Made by a program: the position numbers and the translations under genes
Part shown: in pieces, positions 14,685-23,971 of the stretch
How the letters are laid out: every line of letters starts with the position of its first letter
Position numbering within the stretch: position 1 is the first letter of the stretch
NCBI RefSeq assembly: GCF_000747525.1
Contig: NZ_CP009278.1
Location: 5,146,001-5,210,000, forward strand
DNA length: 64,000 nucleotides
Reading direction: 5' to 3'
DNA from: Sphingobacterium sp. ML3W
Lineage (GTDB): Bacteria > Bacteroidota > Bacteroidia > Sphingobacteriales > Sphingobacteriaceae
Notes under the pieces: generated by a model
What the model was told of the DNA's origin: nothing
The model's input: the letters and a program-made list of their open reading frames with translations, nothing else
Database searches by the model: none

Positions 14685-15992
14685 TTAATACCTGTATTTT
14701 TCCTTCCACTTATCGCGTAAACTTTGTCTCAATTTATCTTCTTGCGGATTTTTACCCGGGTCGTAAAAAGTCGTCCCACTGATTGCATCGGGCAAAAATT
14801 CCTGTGTCACAAAATTACCCGGATAGGCATGCGAATACTTATATTCTGCACCATAGTTAAGCTGTTTCATCAATTTCGTTGGTGCATTGCGTAGATGCAG
14901 AGGGACAGATAGATCTCCTGTTTGTTTCACCACACCTATTGCTTTATTGATCGCTTCATAAGAAGCATTGCTCTTGGGTGAACTGGCTAAATAGGTCACC
15001 GTCTGTGCTAAAATAATTCGCGACTCGGGCCAACCGATCACATTGACAGCTTGAAAACAGTTATTGGCCAATAAAAGTGCGTTGGGATTGGCATTGCCGA
15101 TGTCCTCCGATGCAGAGATCAACAAGCGCCTAGCGATAAAGGATGGGTCTTCCCCACCTTCGATCATACGTGCCAACCAATAAATGGCAGCATTGGGGTC
15201 TGAACCTCGTATGGATTTGATAAAAGCAGATATGATATCGTAATGTTGCTCGCCTGTTTTATCGTAAATGGCCATGTTTTGTTGCACCTGCTTCAAGACA
15301 AAGGCATTGGTGATGGGCTCGTGATGCAGTACCGCAGCATTGCTCACCAATTCCAACACATTCAGCAATTTACGGGCATCACCTCCTGAAAGCCGTAAAA
15401 TAGCTTCATACTCCTCAATTTCGATGCTTTGCTCTTTCAGAAATTCATCTTCATGTAACGATCTTTCGACAAGCCCAATCAGATCTACACTACTGAGGTG
15501 CTCCAACACATACACTTGACAGCGCGATAAAAGTGCTGAAATGACTTCAAAAGAAGGGTTTTCGGTGGTTGCACCGATCAGAGTTACCAACCCCCGTTCG
15601 ACCGCTCCTAATAGGGAGTCTTGTTGCGATTTGGAAAAACGATGGATCTCATCGATAAACAAGATCGGTTGTTCTTGCTTAAAATTCATCATCGGTTGCT
15701 CCTGATTGATATGCATCAACTTCTCCGCTTTTTCAATCACCTCCCGGATGTCTTTGACACCCGCTTGGATTGCACTTAAAGAAAAGAATGGTCTACCGAG
15801 CTCCTTGGCCATTAAAAGAGCCAAACTGGTCTTCCCAACTCCGGGAGGGCCCCATAGCAACATGGAAGGAATATTTTTCTGTTGAATAGCATGATACAAG
15901 ACAGCATCGTGACCTACAATATGCTGTTGCCCAACATAATCTTCCAATTTCTTGGGACGCATGCGCTCTGCTAGTGGTATTCGTGTAGCCAT
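14685..15992 (-). CDS. rarA: replication-associated recombination ATPase RarA (MgsA)
   Basis: The 435-residue AAA+ ATPase acts at stalled replication forks. Walker A GPPGVGKT is at residues 48-55, Walker B with sensor context LFIDEIHRF at 112-119, and the sensor 1 region GATTENPSFEV plus arginine finger LLSRC follow. The C-terminal MgsA-type region (KSIRGSDPNAAIYWLARMIEGGEDP, and NFVTQEFLP near the end) is characteristic of RarA and distinguishes it from RuvB or clamp loaders. Length is normal. It is transcribed towards the exonuclease gene and diverges from DUF3843. Confidence 0.95.
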   Translation of the reverse strand: MATRIPLAERMRPKKLEDYVGQQHIVGHDAVLYHAIQQKNIPSMLLWGPPGVGKTSLALLMAKELGRPFFSLSAIQAGVKDIREVIEKAEKLMHINQEQPMMNFKQEQPILFIDEIHRFSKSQQDSLLGAVERGLVTLIGATTENPSFEVISALLSRCQVYVLEHLSSVDLIGLVERSLHEDEFLKEQSIEIEEYEAILRLSGGDARKLLNVLELVSNAAVLHHEPITNAFVLKQVQQNMAIYDKTGEQHYDIISAFIKSIRGSDPNAAIYWLARMIEGGEDPSFIARRLLISASEDIGNANPNALLLANNCFQAVNVIGWPESRIILAQTVTYLASSPKSNASYEAINKAIGVVKQTGDLSVPLHLRNAPTKLMKQLNYGAEYKYSHAYPGNFVTQEFLPDAISGTTFYDPGKNPQEDKLRQSLRDKWKEKYRY

Positions 15993-16213
15993 GATTCAAA
16001 AGTAAGAAGATATTACCAATTGTGCATTTATTCACATTCAATTTATGTAATTCAAAAATTTGGCTATTTTTGGATAGCCGTTATTGGGTAAACAAGCGGA
16101 GGAAAACAACGGTCATGTTTACCACTTGAAGCGCAAACACATGTTTATAACAAACCGAGTGAAATGAGTTCATGTATACAGCTGAGAACTTACACTCTTA
16201 AATATTTATTTGA

Positions 16214-17791
16214 ATGAAAAAAAACCGCATTTATATACAGGATTGGTTAGGACAACATCCCTATCAAGGAAGGTCTGATGCCGACAGTTATTATTTACAA
16301 GTAGCGAATGAAATCAACAATGCACTCAGTACATTGTGGTTTGACGAAGAAGAAACGGATGCATTGATCAGACCCGAGATCATTAAAACACTGAGTATCT
16401 ATTTGACCTGCTACCTGGAAGATGTGGTATCTGGAACGAAACTTTTTGAGGCATTCCGCCTAGAGCACCAAGCGCTCTACAGTAAAATGCTACCTTATTT
16501 TGACGATCAGGAATTAACAGATTATTACTCCGAGGATATCAATCCGCAGGATGTACTGGTGCTTACCTGGTTGTTCTTTAGTGAACGTAATCCGCATCTA
16601 TTTTTAGATAAGGATGGTCGCCTGATTGCATTAGTAACGGATCTGGCCTATGCGGTTTTAGAAGAGCATTATGAAGTGGCTCCTGAAAACACTCTTTTAC
16701 AGCAAGAATATACTTTGCCGGCAGATGCAAACTACCTCCAGGTACGCAATTTTAGTGAAAAAGTTATTGCGACCAATTACATCACGGGGGGGTATTACTA
16801 CAATAGCTTGATGCAGCATATGGACATTGCCGACCTCGGTCGTTATCAGCATGATCCCGCTTATCTTAACCAGATGACTTTTCGCGTTCGCGACAATCAC
16901 TTTATTTTCTTCCGTCTGCATTTATTGGCTCTCAAATCTTGTGAGTTTGTTTCTGCTATGTTAGGAACCGCACATCCGCAATATGAAAATACACGCGCAA
17001 TTGGAAACCGCATCGATAGCTTTTTCGAATATGAAAAAGTAACCCATGATCAGTTGCAGTTGAAACACCTATCAACAGGGGAATTGTTCTTGGTCAACTT
17101 AAATTCTATACAGAATTTTAAAGAACCTGCTGCTGGTCAACTTTTCTATATGGAGATCGTTCCGTGGAAGGATGCTTGGAACTTATCGGGAATGATGTCT
17201 GCTATCGAGGCTGATCAAATTGACCTCACAACTGATCCTGAAACAACACAAACTTACTTGGTGGAAGCACTCAGGGGAAAAAGAACGCAGATCGAAAAAA
17301 CGGAGCAGCAGATTGCAGAAGTGAAAGCGCTATTTTCCAAAAAACACAATGACCTATTAGCCTTTATGTCGGAAGTGGACATGAATGACTATATACACGA
17401 ACTGACAAACACTTATCGGGAACAAAAGGGCTTAGCTCTAGTAGACAAGCAAGATAGCTCAGATGCATCGAAAGATAAGTCGGTGACTGCTTTCTATAAT
17501 CCGAAATTTGGATTGGAATTTTTCGGTGGTATCGCTGAACTGTTCCCGCTTGAGCAAAATCCGTTTTTTGTGAAAAATGAAAATGAGCCCATCAACTATG
17601 CTCAAAATCTATTGCAATTGCTTGTACAAAAGTTTTTCTCGGTGGGATTGGTCGAACATTATTATGCCCTGTACGAAAAGGAAATCAATGAGCAGTTTTT
17701 CTATCCATTAGATCGCAACACCTTGGATTTTCTATTGCGATTCTATAAAAGTGAAACCTATCATAGTTTGCCGCTGTTAATGATTAAGTAG
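16214..17791 (+). CDS. DUF3843-like protein of unknown function
   Basis: The 525-residue protein starts MKKNRIYIQDWLGQHPY, typical of the DUF3843 family found in Bacteroidota; no biochemical function is known to me. It is hydrophilic, with no signal peptide or membrane helix, so probably cytoplasmic. The middle (about 350-420) is a likely coiled coil (KRTQIEKTEQQIAEVKALF), and the sequence contains a G7 tract at 16796-16802 within codons for TGGYY. It is divergent from rarA; the 220-bp gap contains a GGTAAACA/TGTTTACC inverted repeat (16087-16094, 16116-16123). GTAAC repeats follow its stop. Confidence 0.7.
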   Translation: MKKNRIYIQDWLGQHPYQGRSDADSYYLQVANEINNALSTLWFDEEETDALIRPEIIKTLSIYLTCYLEDVVSGTKLFEAFRLEHQALYSKMLPYFDDQELTDYYSEDINPQDVLVLTWLFFSERNPHLFLDKDGRLIALVTDLAYAVLEEHYEVAPENTLLQQEYTLPADANYLQVRNFSEKVIATNYITGGYYYNSLMQHMDIADLGRYQHDPAYLNQMTFRVRDNHFIFFRLHLLALKSCEFVSAMLGTAHPQYENTRAIGNRIDSFFEYEKVTHDQLQLKHLSTGELFLVNLNSIQNFKEPAAGQLFYMEIVPWKDAWNLSGMMSAIEADQIDLTTDPETTQTYLVEALRGKRTQIEKTEQQIAEVKALFSKKHNDLLAFMSEVDMNDYIHELTNTYREQKGLALVDKQDSSDASKDKSVTAFYNPKFGLEFFGGIAELFPLEQNPFFVKNENEPINYAQNLLQLLVQKFFSVGLVEHYYALYEKEINEQFFYPLDRNTLDFLLRFYKSETYHSLPLLMIK

Positions 17792-17905
17792 TAACGAAGA
17801 AATCAGTAACGGAGTGACGAGGGTATTAGTACCAGTAACGGAGTGAATAGTAACAGAGTAACGAGGGTATTAGTACCAGTAACGGAGTGAATAGTGACAC
17901 AATAA
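17790..17905. repeat. GTAACGGAGTGA-type intergenic repeats
   Basis: Two near-identical copies of a unit containing CGAGGGTATTAGTACCAGTA and then ACGGAGTGAATAGT follow the DUF3843 stop. The core GTAACGGAGTGAC is a variant of the words at 121-355 and 2101-2250, 15 kb away and outside the glycan cluster. Confidence 0.8.
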
Positions 17906-17909
17906 CATT

Positions 17910-17946
17910 TAAACAACAAAGAGCCTGCGAGGCTCTTTGTTGTTTA
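17910..17946. terminator. bidirectional terminator between DUF3843 and sulfatase genes
   Basis: A perfect 17-bp stem built on AACAACAAAGAGCCT and its complement around a GCG loop, bounded by T/A runs, separates two converging genes. Confidence 0.85.
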
Positions 17947-17952
17947 ATGAGG

Positions 17953-19377
17953 TTATTTTTCAGTCTTCAATAAAGGAAAATCTGCATTCTCCACATGTGA
18001 TTGTGCAATAAGCTTACGCAGTTCTTCCGCTTTCTTAGGGTTGCTTGCAGCGAGATTGCGTTCTTCCTTAGGATCTTGCTTTAGATTAAAAAGTTCAGGA
18101 ATAGGATTGCCGCTTTTTACTTTCTGTAAGATCAGCTTCCAATCTCCTTTTCTCACCGCTTGGCGGCCACCGTCCTCATGGAATTCCCAATAGAGGTGAT
18201 CGTGTTTCTTTTGCTTTTTGGCATTACCCAATAAAGTAGGGACGAAAGATAGACCGTCTGTATTCCGAGGTTTATCAGCCTGAGCAATTTCAGCAAGCGT
18301 TGGCATCACATCCCAAAACGCTCCTAGGTAATCAGATGTAGTACCAGGTGCTATCTTGCCTTTCCAATATACGATAAACGGAGTTTTTACACCGCCCTCA
18401 TAAAGATCACGTTTGTATCCGCGAAGACCACCACTACTATTAAAAAAATCAGGATCTGCACCACCTTCACGATGCGCACCATTGTCACTGGTGAAGATAA
18501 TCAATGTATTTTCCAATAGATCCAACGCCTTCAACTTCGCTACGATCTGTCCTACTTGTGCATCCATACGACTCACCATACTTGCATATGTAGCACGCGG
18601 TTTAGCAACGGATGCATACCCTGGAATGGTCGCGTTTGGACCATAGTCGTTCCCTTTGTGTGCTTTCTCTTCAAACTTGTTGGCATACTGTTCATAGAAC
18701 TCATCATCTGGTCCCGATAACTCGGCATGAGGAAGTACGGTAGGAACATACAGGAAGAATGGTTGGTCTTTATTATCTTCAATAAATGCCAATGTTTTCT
18801 CTTGGATCAGTGCCGGAGCATACTGTCCCTTGGCGAGTAAACCGTTACCTTCTAAATGAATGCGCTCTTTATTGTGCCATAAATGGGTCGGATAATAACG
18901 GTGTGATTGGCGCTGACAGTTGTATCCATAGAATTCCTCAAATCCCTTTTGATTTGGTGAACCATAGGTGTCGACCATACCTAAACCCCATTTTCCGAAT
19001 GCTCCAGTTGCATAACCTGCTTGCTGTAGAAGCATCGCCATCGTCTGTACCGAGTCTGCCAATGGCTGCTGCCCTTCCGGCTCTATTTCTTTATTTCCTC
19101 GAATTGGCGTATGTCCGGTATGCTGCCCGGTCATCAAGGCCGACCGCGAAGGTGCGCAAACGGAAGTACCTGCATAAAAATTATCAAATCGGATACCTTC
19201 CTTTGCCAAAGCATCAAGGTGCTTGGTCTCGATGATCTTTTGACCATACGCACCCAGATCGCCATAACCCAAATCATCAGCCATAATCAATATGATATTG
19301 GGTCTCTTATCTTTTTTTTGCGCTAGAGTTGCACCAGACAATGCAAGGAATAGTGCAAATAATGCTGTTTTTTTCAT
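17953..19377 (-). CDS. exported sulfatase (arylsulfatase family, Cys-type)
   Basis: The 474-residue protein has a Sec signal peptide (MKKTALFALFLALSGATLAQ, cleavage after about 20) and the sulfatase fold: metal ligands DD at 34-35, and the CAPSR motif at 74-78 in which Cys74 would be converted to formylglycine by a maturase. The motif continues SALMTGQHTGHTPIRGN, and the second metal site FTSDNGAH follows later. It hydrolyses sulfate esters in the periplasm; the substrate (aryl, glycan or lipid sulfate) cannot be told. No maturase or carbohydrate-degrading gene lies beside it, which is unusual for glycan sulfatases. Confidence 0.92.
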   Translation of the reverse strand: MKKTALFALFLALSGATLAQKKDKRPNIILIMADDLGYGDLGAYGQKIIETKHLDALAKEGIRFDNFYAGTSVCAPSRSALMTGQHTGHTPIRGNKEIEPEGQQPLADSVQTMAMLLQQAGYATGAFGKWGLGMVDTYGSPNQKGFEEFYGYNCQRQSHRYYPTHLWHNKERIHLEGNGLLAKGQYAPALIQEKTLAFIEDNKDQPFFLYVPTVLPHAELSGPDDEFYEQYANKFEEKAHKGNDYGPNATIPGYASVAKPRATYASMVSRMDAQVGQIVAKLKALDLLENTLIIFTSDNGAHREGGADPDFFNSSGGLRGYKRDLYEGGVKTPFIVYWKGKIAPGTTSDYLGAFWDVMPTLAEIAQADKPRNTDGLSFVPTLLGNAKKQKKHDHLYWEFHEDGGRQAVRKGDWKLILQKVKSGNPIPELFNLKQDPKEERNLAASNPKKAEELRKLIAQSHVENADFPLLKTEK

Positions 19378-19637
19378 GATACTAATTATTTTTTCATTAT
19401 TTATTTTACTATGGCTTCACGCAGCCTTAAGCGAATAGATTGACTTGTTTACCATACTGTTCAATGCGTGAAAGTAAAGAACAAAAATGAAAGCCTAAAA
19501 CAGGATGAAATACAAATGCTGAGTTGCCATCAAAAAGTTACAATCTATACCTGATATGAAAGTCTAAATACTTTAACAGTATTTTACACATATTTTACTG
19601 ATATTTGCAAAACCCTCACCAACAGTAGGTATTATAC

Positions 19638-20750
19638 ATGATTAAAATGAAGTTTTGGGAAATTTCCTTTCTTAGCACAGCGTTCCTACTTATATTAGGA
19701 CTAACGGCCTTTTCGCAAGAATTAAGCAAGGATTATACAGGTTCCATAACACAGTACAACAGTAATTTTTCAGGAATAGGTCCGAAAGTTTACTTTCTCC
19801 CCCCTCCGAAGTCGAAGACCGAACAGTTGATCGATCTATATGAGAGTAACGACCGTAAGGATTTTGCAAAAAAAATAATAGCAGAACTTCGTTACAATAT
19901 GCTCTTACAGGAGCTGAAAAATTTAAAAGACAACGGCCCTGGACAACATTTAAAGATTCCAACGGACACAAGTGCTTGGCAAGAGCTCATTGCTCGTGCA
20001 AAGAATCAGTTTGATCATGTCTACACCTACTCCCTGCTGAATGCCGCAGGTTTAGCCGCAGTTGAACAGCATCTGACCGATCAGGGAACAGCTTATTTAC
20101 AAGAAGCGATCGCGATTGCTGCCAAAGAGAAAGATCAACAGGATCTACCTACGCTCCTACACAACTTAGCTGCGGTACAACTGTATACGAAGGCGTATGA
20201 GAAAGCCGCTCACACGGCGCAAGAAATCCTGACACGATTAAATAAATCCAAAAACTACAGCGAGCAAGCAGATGCTTGGATGCAATTTGCGATGGCCAAT
20301 AGCGGCATGAAAAATTACAACGTTGCTGAACCAAATATCATCCGTAAAGCAATACCGCTGTATAATAAAGCGAAGAATTTTGAAGGTAAAATAATTGCTT
20401 GGCAACAATTGGCTCAGGTATATTATGAACAGAACAAATATACCCAAGCTCAGTGGTTTCTTTTGCAAGCGCAGCAACTCGCGAAAAACAAAAATTATAC
20501 GGCAGACCTGGCCGAAATCGAATATGTGCTGGCATCATCCAAACTTTTGGACAATAATATAAATATTGCTAAAAAAGAGTTTTTAACAGCGTTGATACTT
20601 GCTCGGAATGAAAAAAACAAACATCTTGAACTTGCGGTCCTAGATAAGCTTGGTGAAGTCTATATCACTTTAAAAGAATATGAAGAAGCGGAAAATACCT
20701 ATCAGGATTTTTCGAACCTAAAAGCGGAATTGAAAAAAGATACCGATTAG
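19638..20750 (+). CDS. exported TPR-repeat protein
   Basis: The 370-residue protein has an N-terminal signal sequence (about 1-27, ending AFSQ) and then tetratricopeptide-like helix pairs, clearest at about 150-200 (AAVQLYTKAYEKAAHTAQEIL), 240-290 (QLAQVYYEQNKYTQAQWFLLQAQQLA) and 325-360 (LDKLGEVYITLKEYEEAENTYQDF). TPRs mediate protein contacts. No effector domain or C-terminal kinase was seen. It may start at the second ATG (19647). It is divergent from the sulfatase gene and convergent with the hydrolase gene at 20810; no operon partner. Confidence 0.75.
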   Translation: MIKMKFWEISFLSTAFLLILGLTAFSQELSKDYTGSITQYNSNFSGIGPKVYFLPPPKSKTEQLIDLYESNDRKDFAKKIIAELRYNMLLQELKNLKDNGPGQHLKIPTDTSAWQELIARAKNQFDHVYTYSLLNAAGLAAVEQHLTDQGTAYLQEAIAIAAKEKDQQDLPTLLHNLAAVQLYTKAYEKAAHTAQEILTRLNKSKNYSEQADAWMQFAMANSGMKNYNVAEPNIIRKAIPLYNKAKNFEGKIIAWQQLAQVYYEQNKYTQAQWFLLQAQQLAKNKNYTADLAEIEYVLASSKLLDNNINIAKKEFLTALILARNEKNKHLELAVLDKLGEVYITLKEYEEAENTYQDFSNLKAELKKDTD

Positions 20751-20809
20751 TGTAACGATATAACCTATCGGTATCCAACACGTTGCTACCAACGTTATTC
20801 AAGGTGATA

Positions 20810-21547
20810 TCACTTTAATATTTCTTCCAAAAACACCTGTAAATGCTTCCAAGAACGTTGCGCGGCTAAAGGTTGGAAATCTGGGCTCTCTGGATTTGTG
20901 AAGGCATGTTTGGCATCTGCATAATAAATCATTTGCCAATCGGCATGTGCACTTTCAACTTCCGTCCTAAAGTTTGCGATTTCTTCGTTAGACACATGTG
21001 GGTCAGCGGCTCCATGCAACACCAATATCTTGGTGTTTAATGGCCCATCTGGACGACTCCCTTTACCTAGATTGCCATGGATGGATATCACCCCTTGAAC
21101 TTCAAGATCGCCTCTAGCGGCTTCTAAAGCACCAGTACCTCCAAAGCAATAACCCATAACGGCTAGACGACCAGGGCTGGCTCCTGCACGGACCAATTCT
21201 TCTAACGCCAGACGGATCCGTCGTTGATAAGCTTGGAAATCATTTTTATACTTCCCGGCCTGTTTTCCCGCTTCTGCTGCATTGGATGGCTTATTCCCTT
21301 CACCATAGATATCGGCAACAAAGGTCATATATCCCGACTTGCTCAATTGCGCAGCTGCTTGAGTGGCTTCATCATCAATCCCCATCCATGCCGGCAAAAT
21401 CAAGACCCCAGGTGCACCTGCTCCCGCATCTGAATTCAATAAACCCGTTAATTTTTGATCGCCATCCTTGTAATTAATGGTCTTAAGTTGCGCGAAACTG
21501 CTTTCTGTAACGCAAAAACATAGAATTGTCATTATTAAATTTTTCAT
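20810..21547 (-). CDS. exported dienelactone-hydrolase-family protein
   Basis: The 245-residue alpha/beta hydrolase has a signal peptide (about 1-20, ending SFAQ) and the dienelactone hydrolase triad: Cys134 in GYCFGG, Asp182 in GAADPHV and His214 in DAKHAFTNP. The nucleophile is Cys as in true DLH, but the export signal implies a periplasmic role, unlike the cytoplasmic aromatic-degradation enzyme; the substrate is unknown. It is a single gene, convergent with the TPR gene and divergent from the tail-specific protease gene. Confidence 0.88.
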   Translation of the reverse strand: MKNLIMTILCFCVTESSFAQLKTINYKDGDQKLTGLLNSDAGAGAPGVLILPAWMGIDDEATQAAAQLSKSGYMTFVADIYGEGNKPSNAAEAGKQAGKYKNDFQAYQRRIRLALEELVRAGASPGRLAVMGYCFGGTGALEAARGDLEVQGVISIHGNLGKGSRPDGPLNTKILVLHGAADPHVSNEEIANFRTEVESAHADWQMIYYADAKHAFTNPESPDFQPLAAQRSWKHLQVFLEEILK

Positions 21548-21771
21548 AACATTATTATTACAGGATGAATTGGTTTCTTCCTAAAGATACTTATCTTCAT
21601 TTAAATGAGTTATAATTACAACAAATTTAATTTTTATAGATTTATCCGTTAAATTATCAAATAAATTTGTTGATTTGTTGAAATTTATGAACTGAAATTC
21701 TTTAAATTTAGCTCTTTGGATTTCAAGTGCTATTTCATTGTATAAAAATGACTATTAAAATTATAGAAAAT

Positions 21772-23892
21772 ATGTTTAAAAAGCTAATATTCACCCTTTT
21801 TGTTATTTCGATTGTCTCCTGTGGTTCCAAACCACGTGTTAATCTAAGCGAAGTAGAAGGAGGTTTAAAGCCTAGCGCGCAACACGAAGTCATAGCAAAA
21901 GAAGTTGCTGGTCTCTTAGAATCGACAAGTTATAAAAAAGTACAACTGAATGATTCCATTTCAAATATTGTATTCGATAACCTAATCAAGTCTTTAGATC
22001 AAGGGAAAAACTATCTCTTGCAATCGGACATCGATGAGTTTCAGCAGTATCGCAATACCTTGGGACAAGATTTCCGTAAAGGTGATCTATCGGCTCCATT
22101 TCATATTTTCAATGTATACGCTAAACGTTATCTAGAACGTATCCAATACGCGTTAACACAAGTAGATGTTAAGCAAGATTTTACCATCGACGAATCTTAT
22201 CTTCCTAGCCGTGAAAAATTAGGCTGGTTCAAAAGTGTAACCGAGGCAGATACGCAGTGGAAACATCGTGTGAAATATGATTTATTAAACTTAGAAATGA
22301 CTACGGTCAATAAAACAGACAGTACAGCAAATAAGCAAAAAGAAACGCTACGTAAGCGTTATACCAACTTGATTTCTCAAGGGAAGAAAATAAATGCGAA
22401 CGATGCTTTCCAATTGATGATAACAGCATTGACAGATGCTGTGGATCCGCATACATCATACTTCAACCCTTCTTTCGCTCAAGCATTCAATGAGGGCATG
22501 GCCAATACATTTGAGGGTATTGGGGCACGATTGATGATCGACAATGAAATGGTGACGATTATGGAAATCATCCCAGGAGGTCCTATTTTCAAAGATAAAA
22601 GCTTAGCTATTGATGATAAAATCATTGGTGTTGCGCAAGGTAAAGATGGCGAATTTGAAGATATCATCGGTTGGAGACTTGACGCTGCTGTTGCAAAGAT
22701 CAAAGGCCCCGCTGGAACGATCGTTAGATTGAAAATATTACCTGCAGGTCAACAGATCAGTGCACATCCAAAAATTGTATCGCTGACACGTGAAAAAATC
22801 GTATTGGCAGAAGAGTCTGCTAAAAAAGAAATCTTAAATGTAAAAGGTGCAGATGGTAAAAACTATCGCGTTGGGGTCATCAATATCCCTAAATTCTACA
22901 TGGATTTTGAGGCTTACCGGAAACGCGACCCGAACTATAAAAGCACGACACGTGATGTGCGCTTATTATTAGATACCTTGAAACAAGAAAAAGTAGATGC
23001 CGTCATGATCGATCTACGCTTTAATGGCGGTGGCTCTCTGCCTGAAGCAATCGACCTAACAGGTCTGTTCATTGACAAAGGTCCAGTGGTACAGGTAAGG
23101 GATATCCGCAATGCTGTGGATGTAGAAGAAGATAAAAACGCTGGCGTTTCATGGGATGGTCCACTAGGTGTGATGATCAATCGTTTCTCTGCTTCTGCTT
23201 CTGAAATTTTTGCAGGTGCTATACAGGACTATGGTCGTGGTGTGATCTTAGGTTCGCAATCTTATGGTAAGGGCACGGTACAATCTGCTGTAGATATGGC
23301 TCGCGTGATCAGCCCTACGAGCAAATTGTTATTAAAAGCGCAAAACGAAAAAGATCCAGACACGCCGAATGGTGCTCCTGAATATGGACAGATCAACATT
23401 ACACTTGGTAAATTCTACCGTGTGAATGGAAGTAGTACGCAACATAAAGGAGTTAGTCCTGATGTTGCTTTCCCGACGCAATACTCGGCAGAGAAATTTG
23501 GAGAAAGCTCTGAGCCTTCTGCTTTACCTTGGGACCAGATCAAATCGAGTAACTATACCAAAGTAGCGGATCTGACAGCCATCAATAAAACATTAGAGCA
23601 AGAGCATGAAGAACGCATGAAAACTTCAACGGAATACAAATTCTTATTGGAAGATATCGCTACTTTTGAAAAACGTGATGAGGAAACTAAAATACCGCTT
23701 CAACTGGATAAATTCAAAAAAGAACGTGATGACTTCCAGAAAAAGAATAGAGACCGCGTCAACGCTTTATTGAAACAAAGAGGGCTTCCATTATGGGAAG
23801 AAGGAAAACCACAACCGAAGATGGAGTTTGACTTCGTTCAGGATGAAAGTGCTAAGGTCATGACAGACCTGATCATTCAAGAAAAGAAATAA
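21772..23892 (+). CDS. prc: tail-specific (carboxy-terminal) S41 protease, lipoprotein
   Basis: This large S41 protease resembles Prc/Tsp of Bacteroidota. A short lipoprotein signal ends VISIVSC, followed by an N-terminal helical domain, a PDZ domain (GIGARLMIDNEMVTIMEIIPGGPIF), the protease core with Ser in FSASASEIF and Lys in SYGKGTVQ, and a long C-terminal region. It trims or degrades periplasmic proteins by their C-termini. The frame is open to 21727, but MFKKLIFTLF at 21772 gives a proper lipoprotein signal. Its stop is followed by a 54-bp perfect palindrome shared with the convergent GH3 gene. Confidence 0.92.
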   Translation: MFKKLIFTLFVISIVSCGSKPRVNLSEVEGGLKPSAQHEVIAKEVAGLLESTSYKKVQLNDSISNIVFDNLIKSLDQGKNYLLQSDIDEFQQYRNTLGQDFRKGDLSAPFHIFNVYAKRYLERIQYALTQVDVKQDFTIDESYLPSREKLGWFKSVTEADTQWKHRVKYDLLNLEMTTVNKTDSTANKQKETLRKRYTNLISQGKKINANDAFQLMITALTDAVDPHTSYFNPSFAQAFNEGMANTFEGIGARLMIDNEMVTIMEIIPGGPIFKDKSLAIDDKIIGVAQGKDGEFEDIIGWRLDAAVAKIKGPAGTIVRLKILPAGQQISAHPKIVSLTREKIVLAEESAKKEILNVKGADGKNYRVGVINIPKFYMDFEAYRKRDPNYKSTTRDVRLLLDTLKQEKVDAVMIDLRFNGGGSLPEAIDLTGLFIDKGPVVQVRDIRNAVDVEEDKNAGVSWDGPLGVMINRFSASASEIFAGAIQDYGRGVILGSQSYGKGTVQSAVDMARVISPTSKLLLKAQNEKDPDTPNGAPEYGQINITLGKFYRVNGSSTQHKGVSPDVAFPTQYSAEKFGESSEPSALPWDQIKSSNYTKVADLTAINKTLEQEHEERMKTSTEYKFLLEDIATFEKRDEETKIPLQLDKFKKERDDFQKKNRDRVNALLKQRGLPLWEEGKPQPKMEFDFVQDESAKVMTDLIIQEKK

Positions 23893-23902
23893 AGAATATC
23901 GT

Positions 23903-23956
23903 GTTATAAAACAAGAAGGGCTTATCTGTACAGATAAGCCCTTCTTGTTTTATAAC
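23903..23956. terminator. 54-bp perfect palindrome, bidirectional terminator
   Basis: Both 27-bp arms are exactly complementary with no unpaired loop base: GTTATAAAACAAGAAGGG at the outer left, TGTACA at the centre. It lies between the converging protease and GH3 genes. Confidence 0.9.
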
Positions 23957-23971
23957 CAATTGGTAAAAGAA

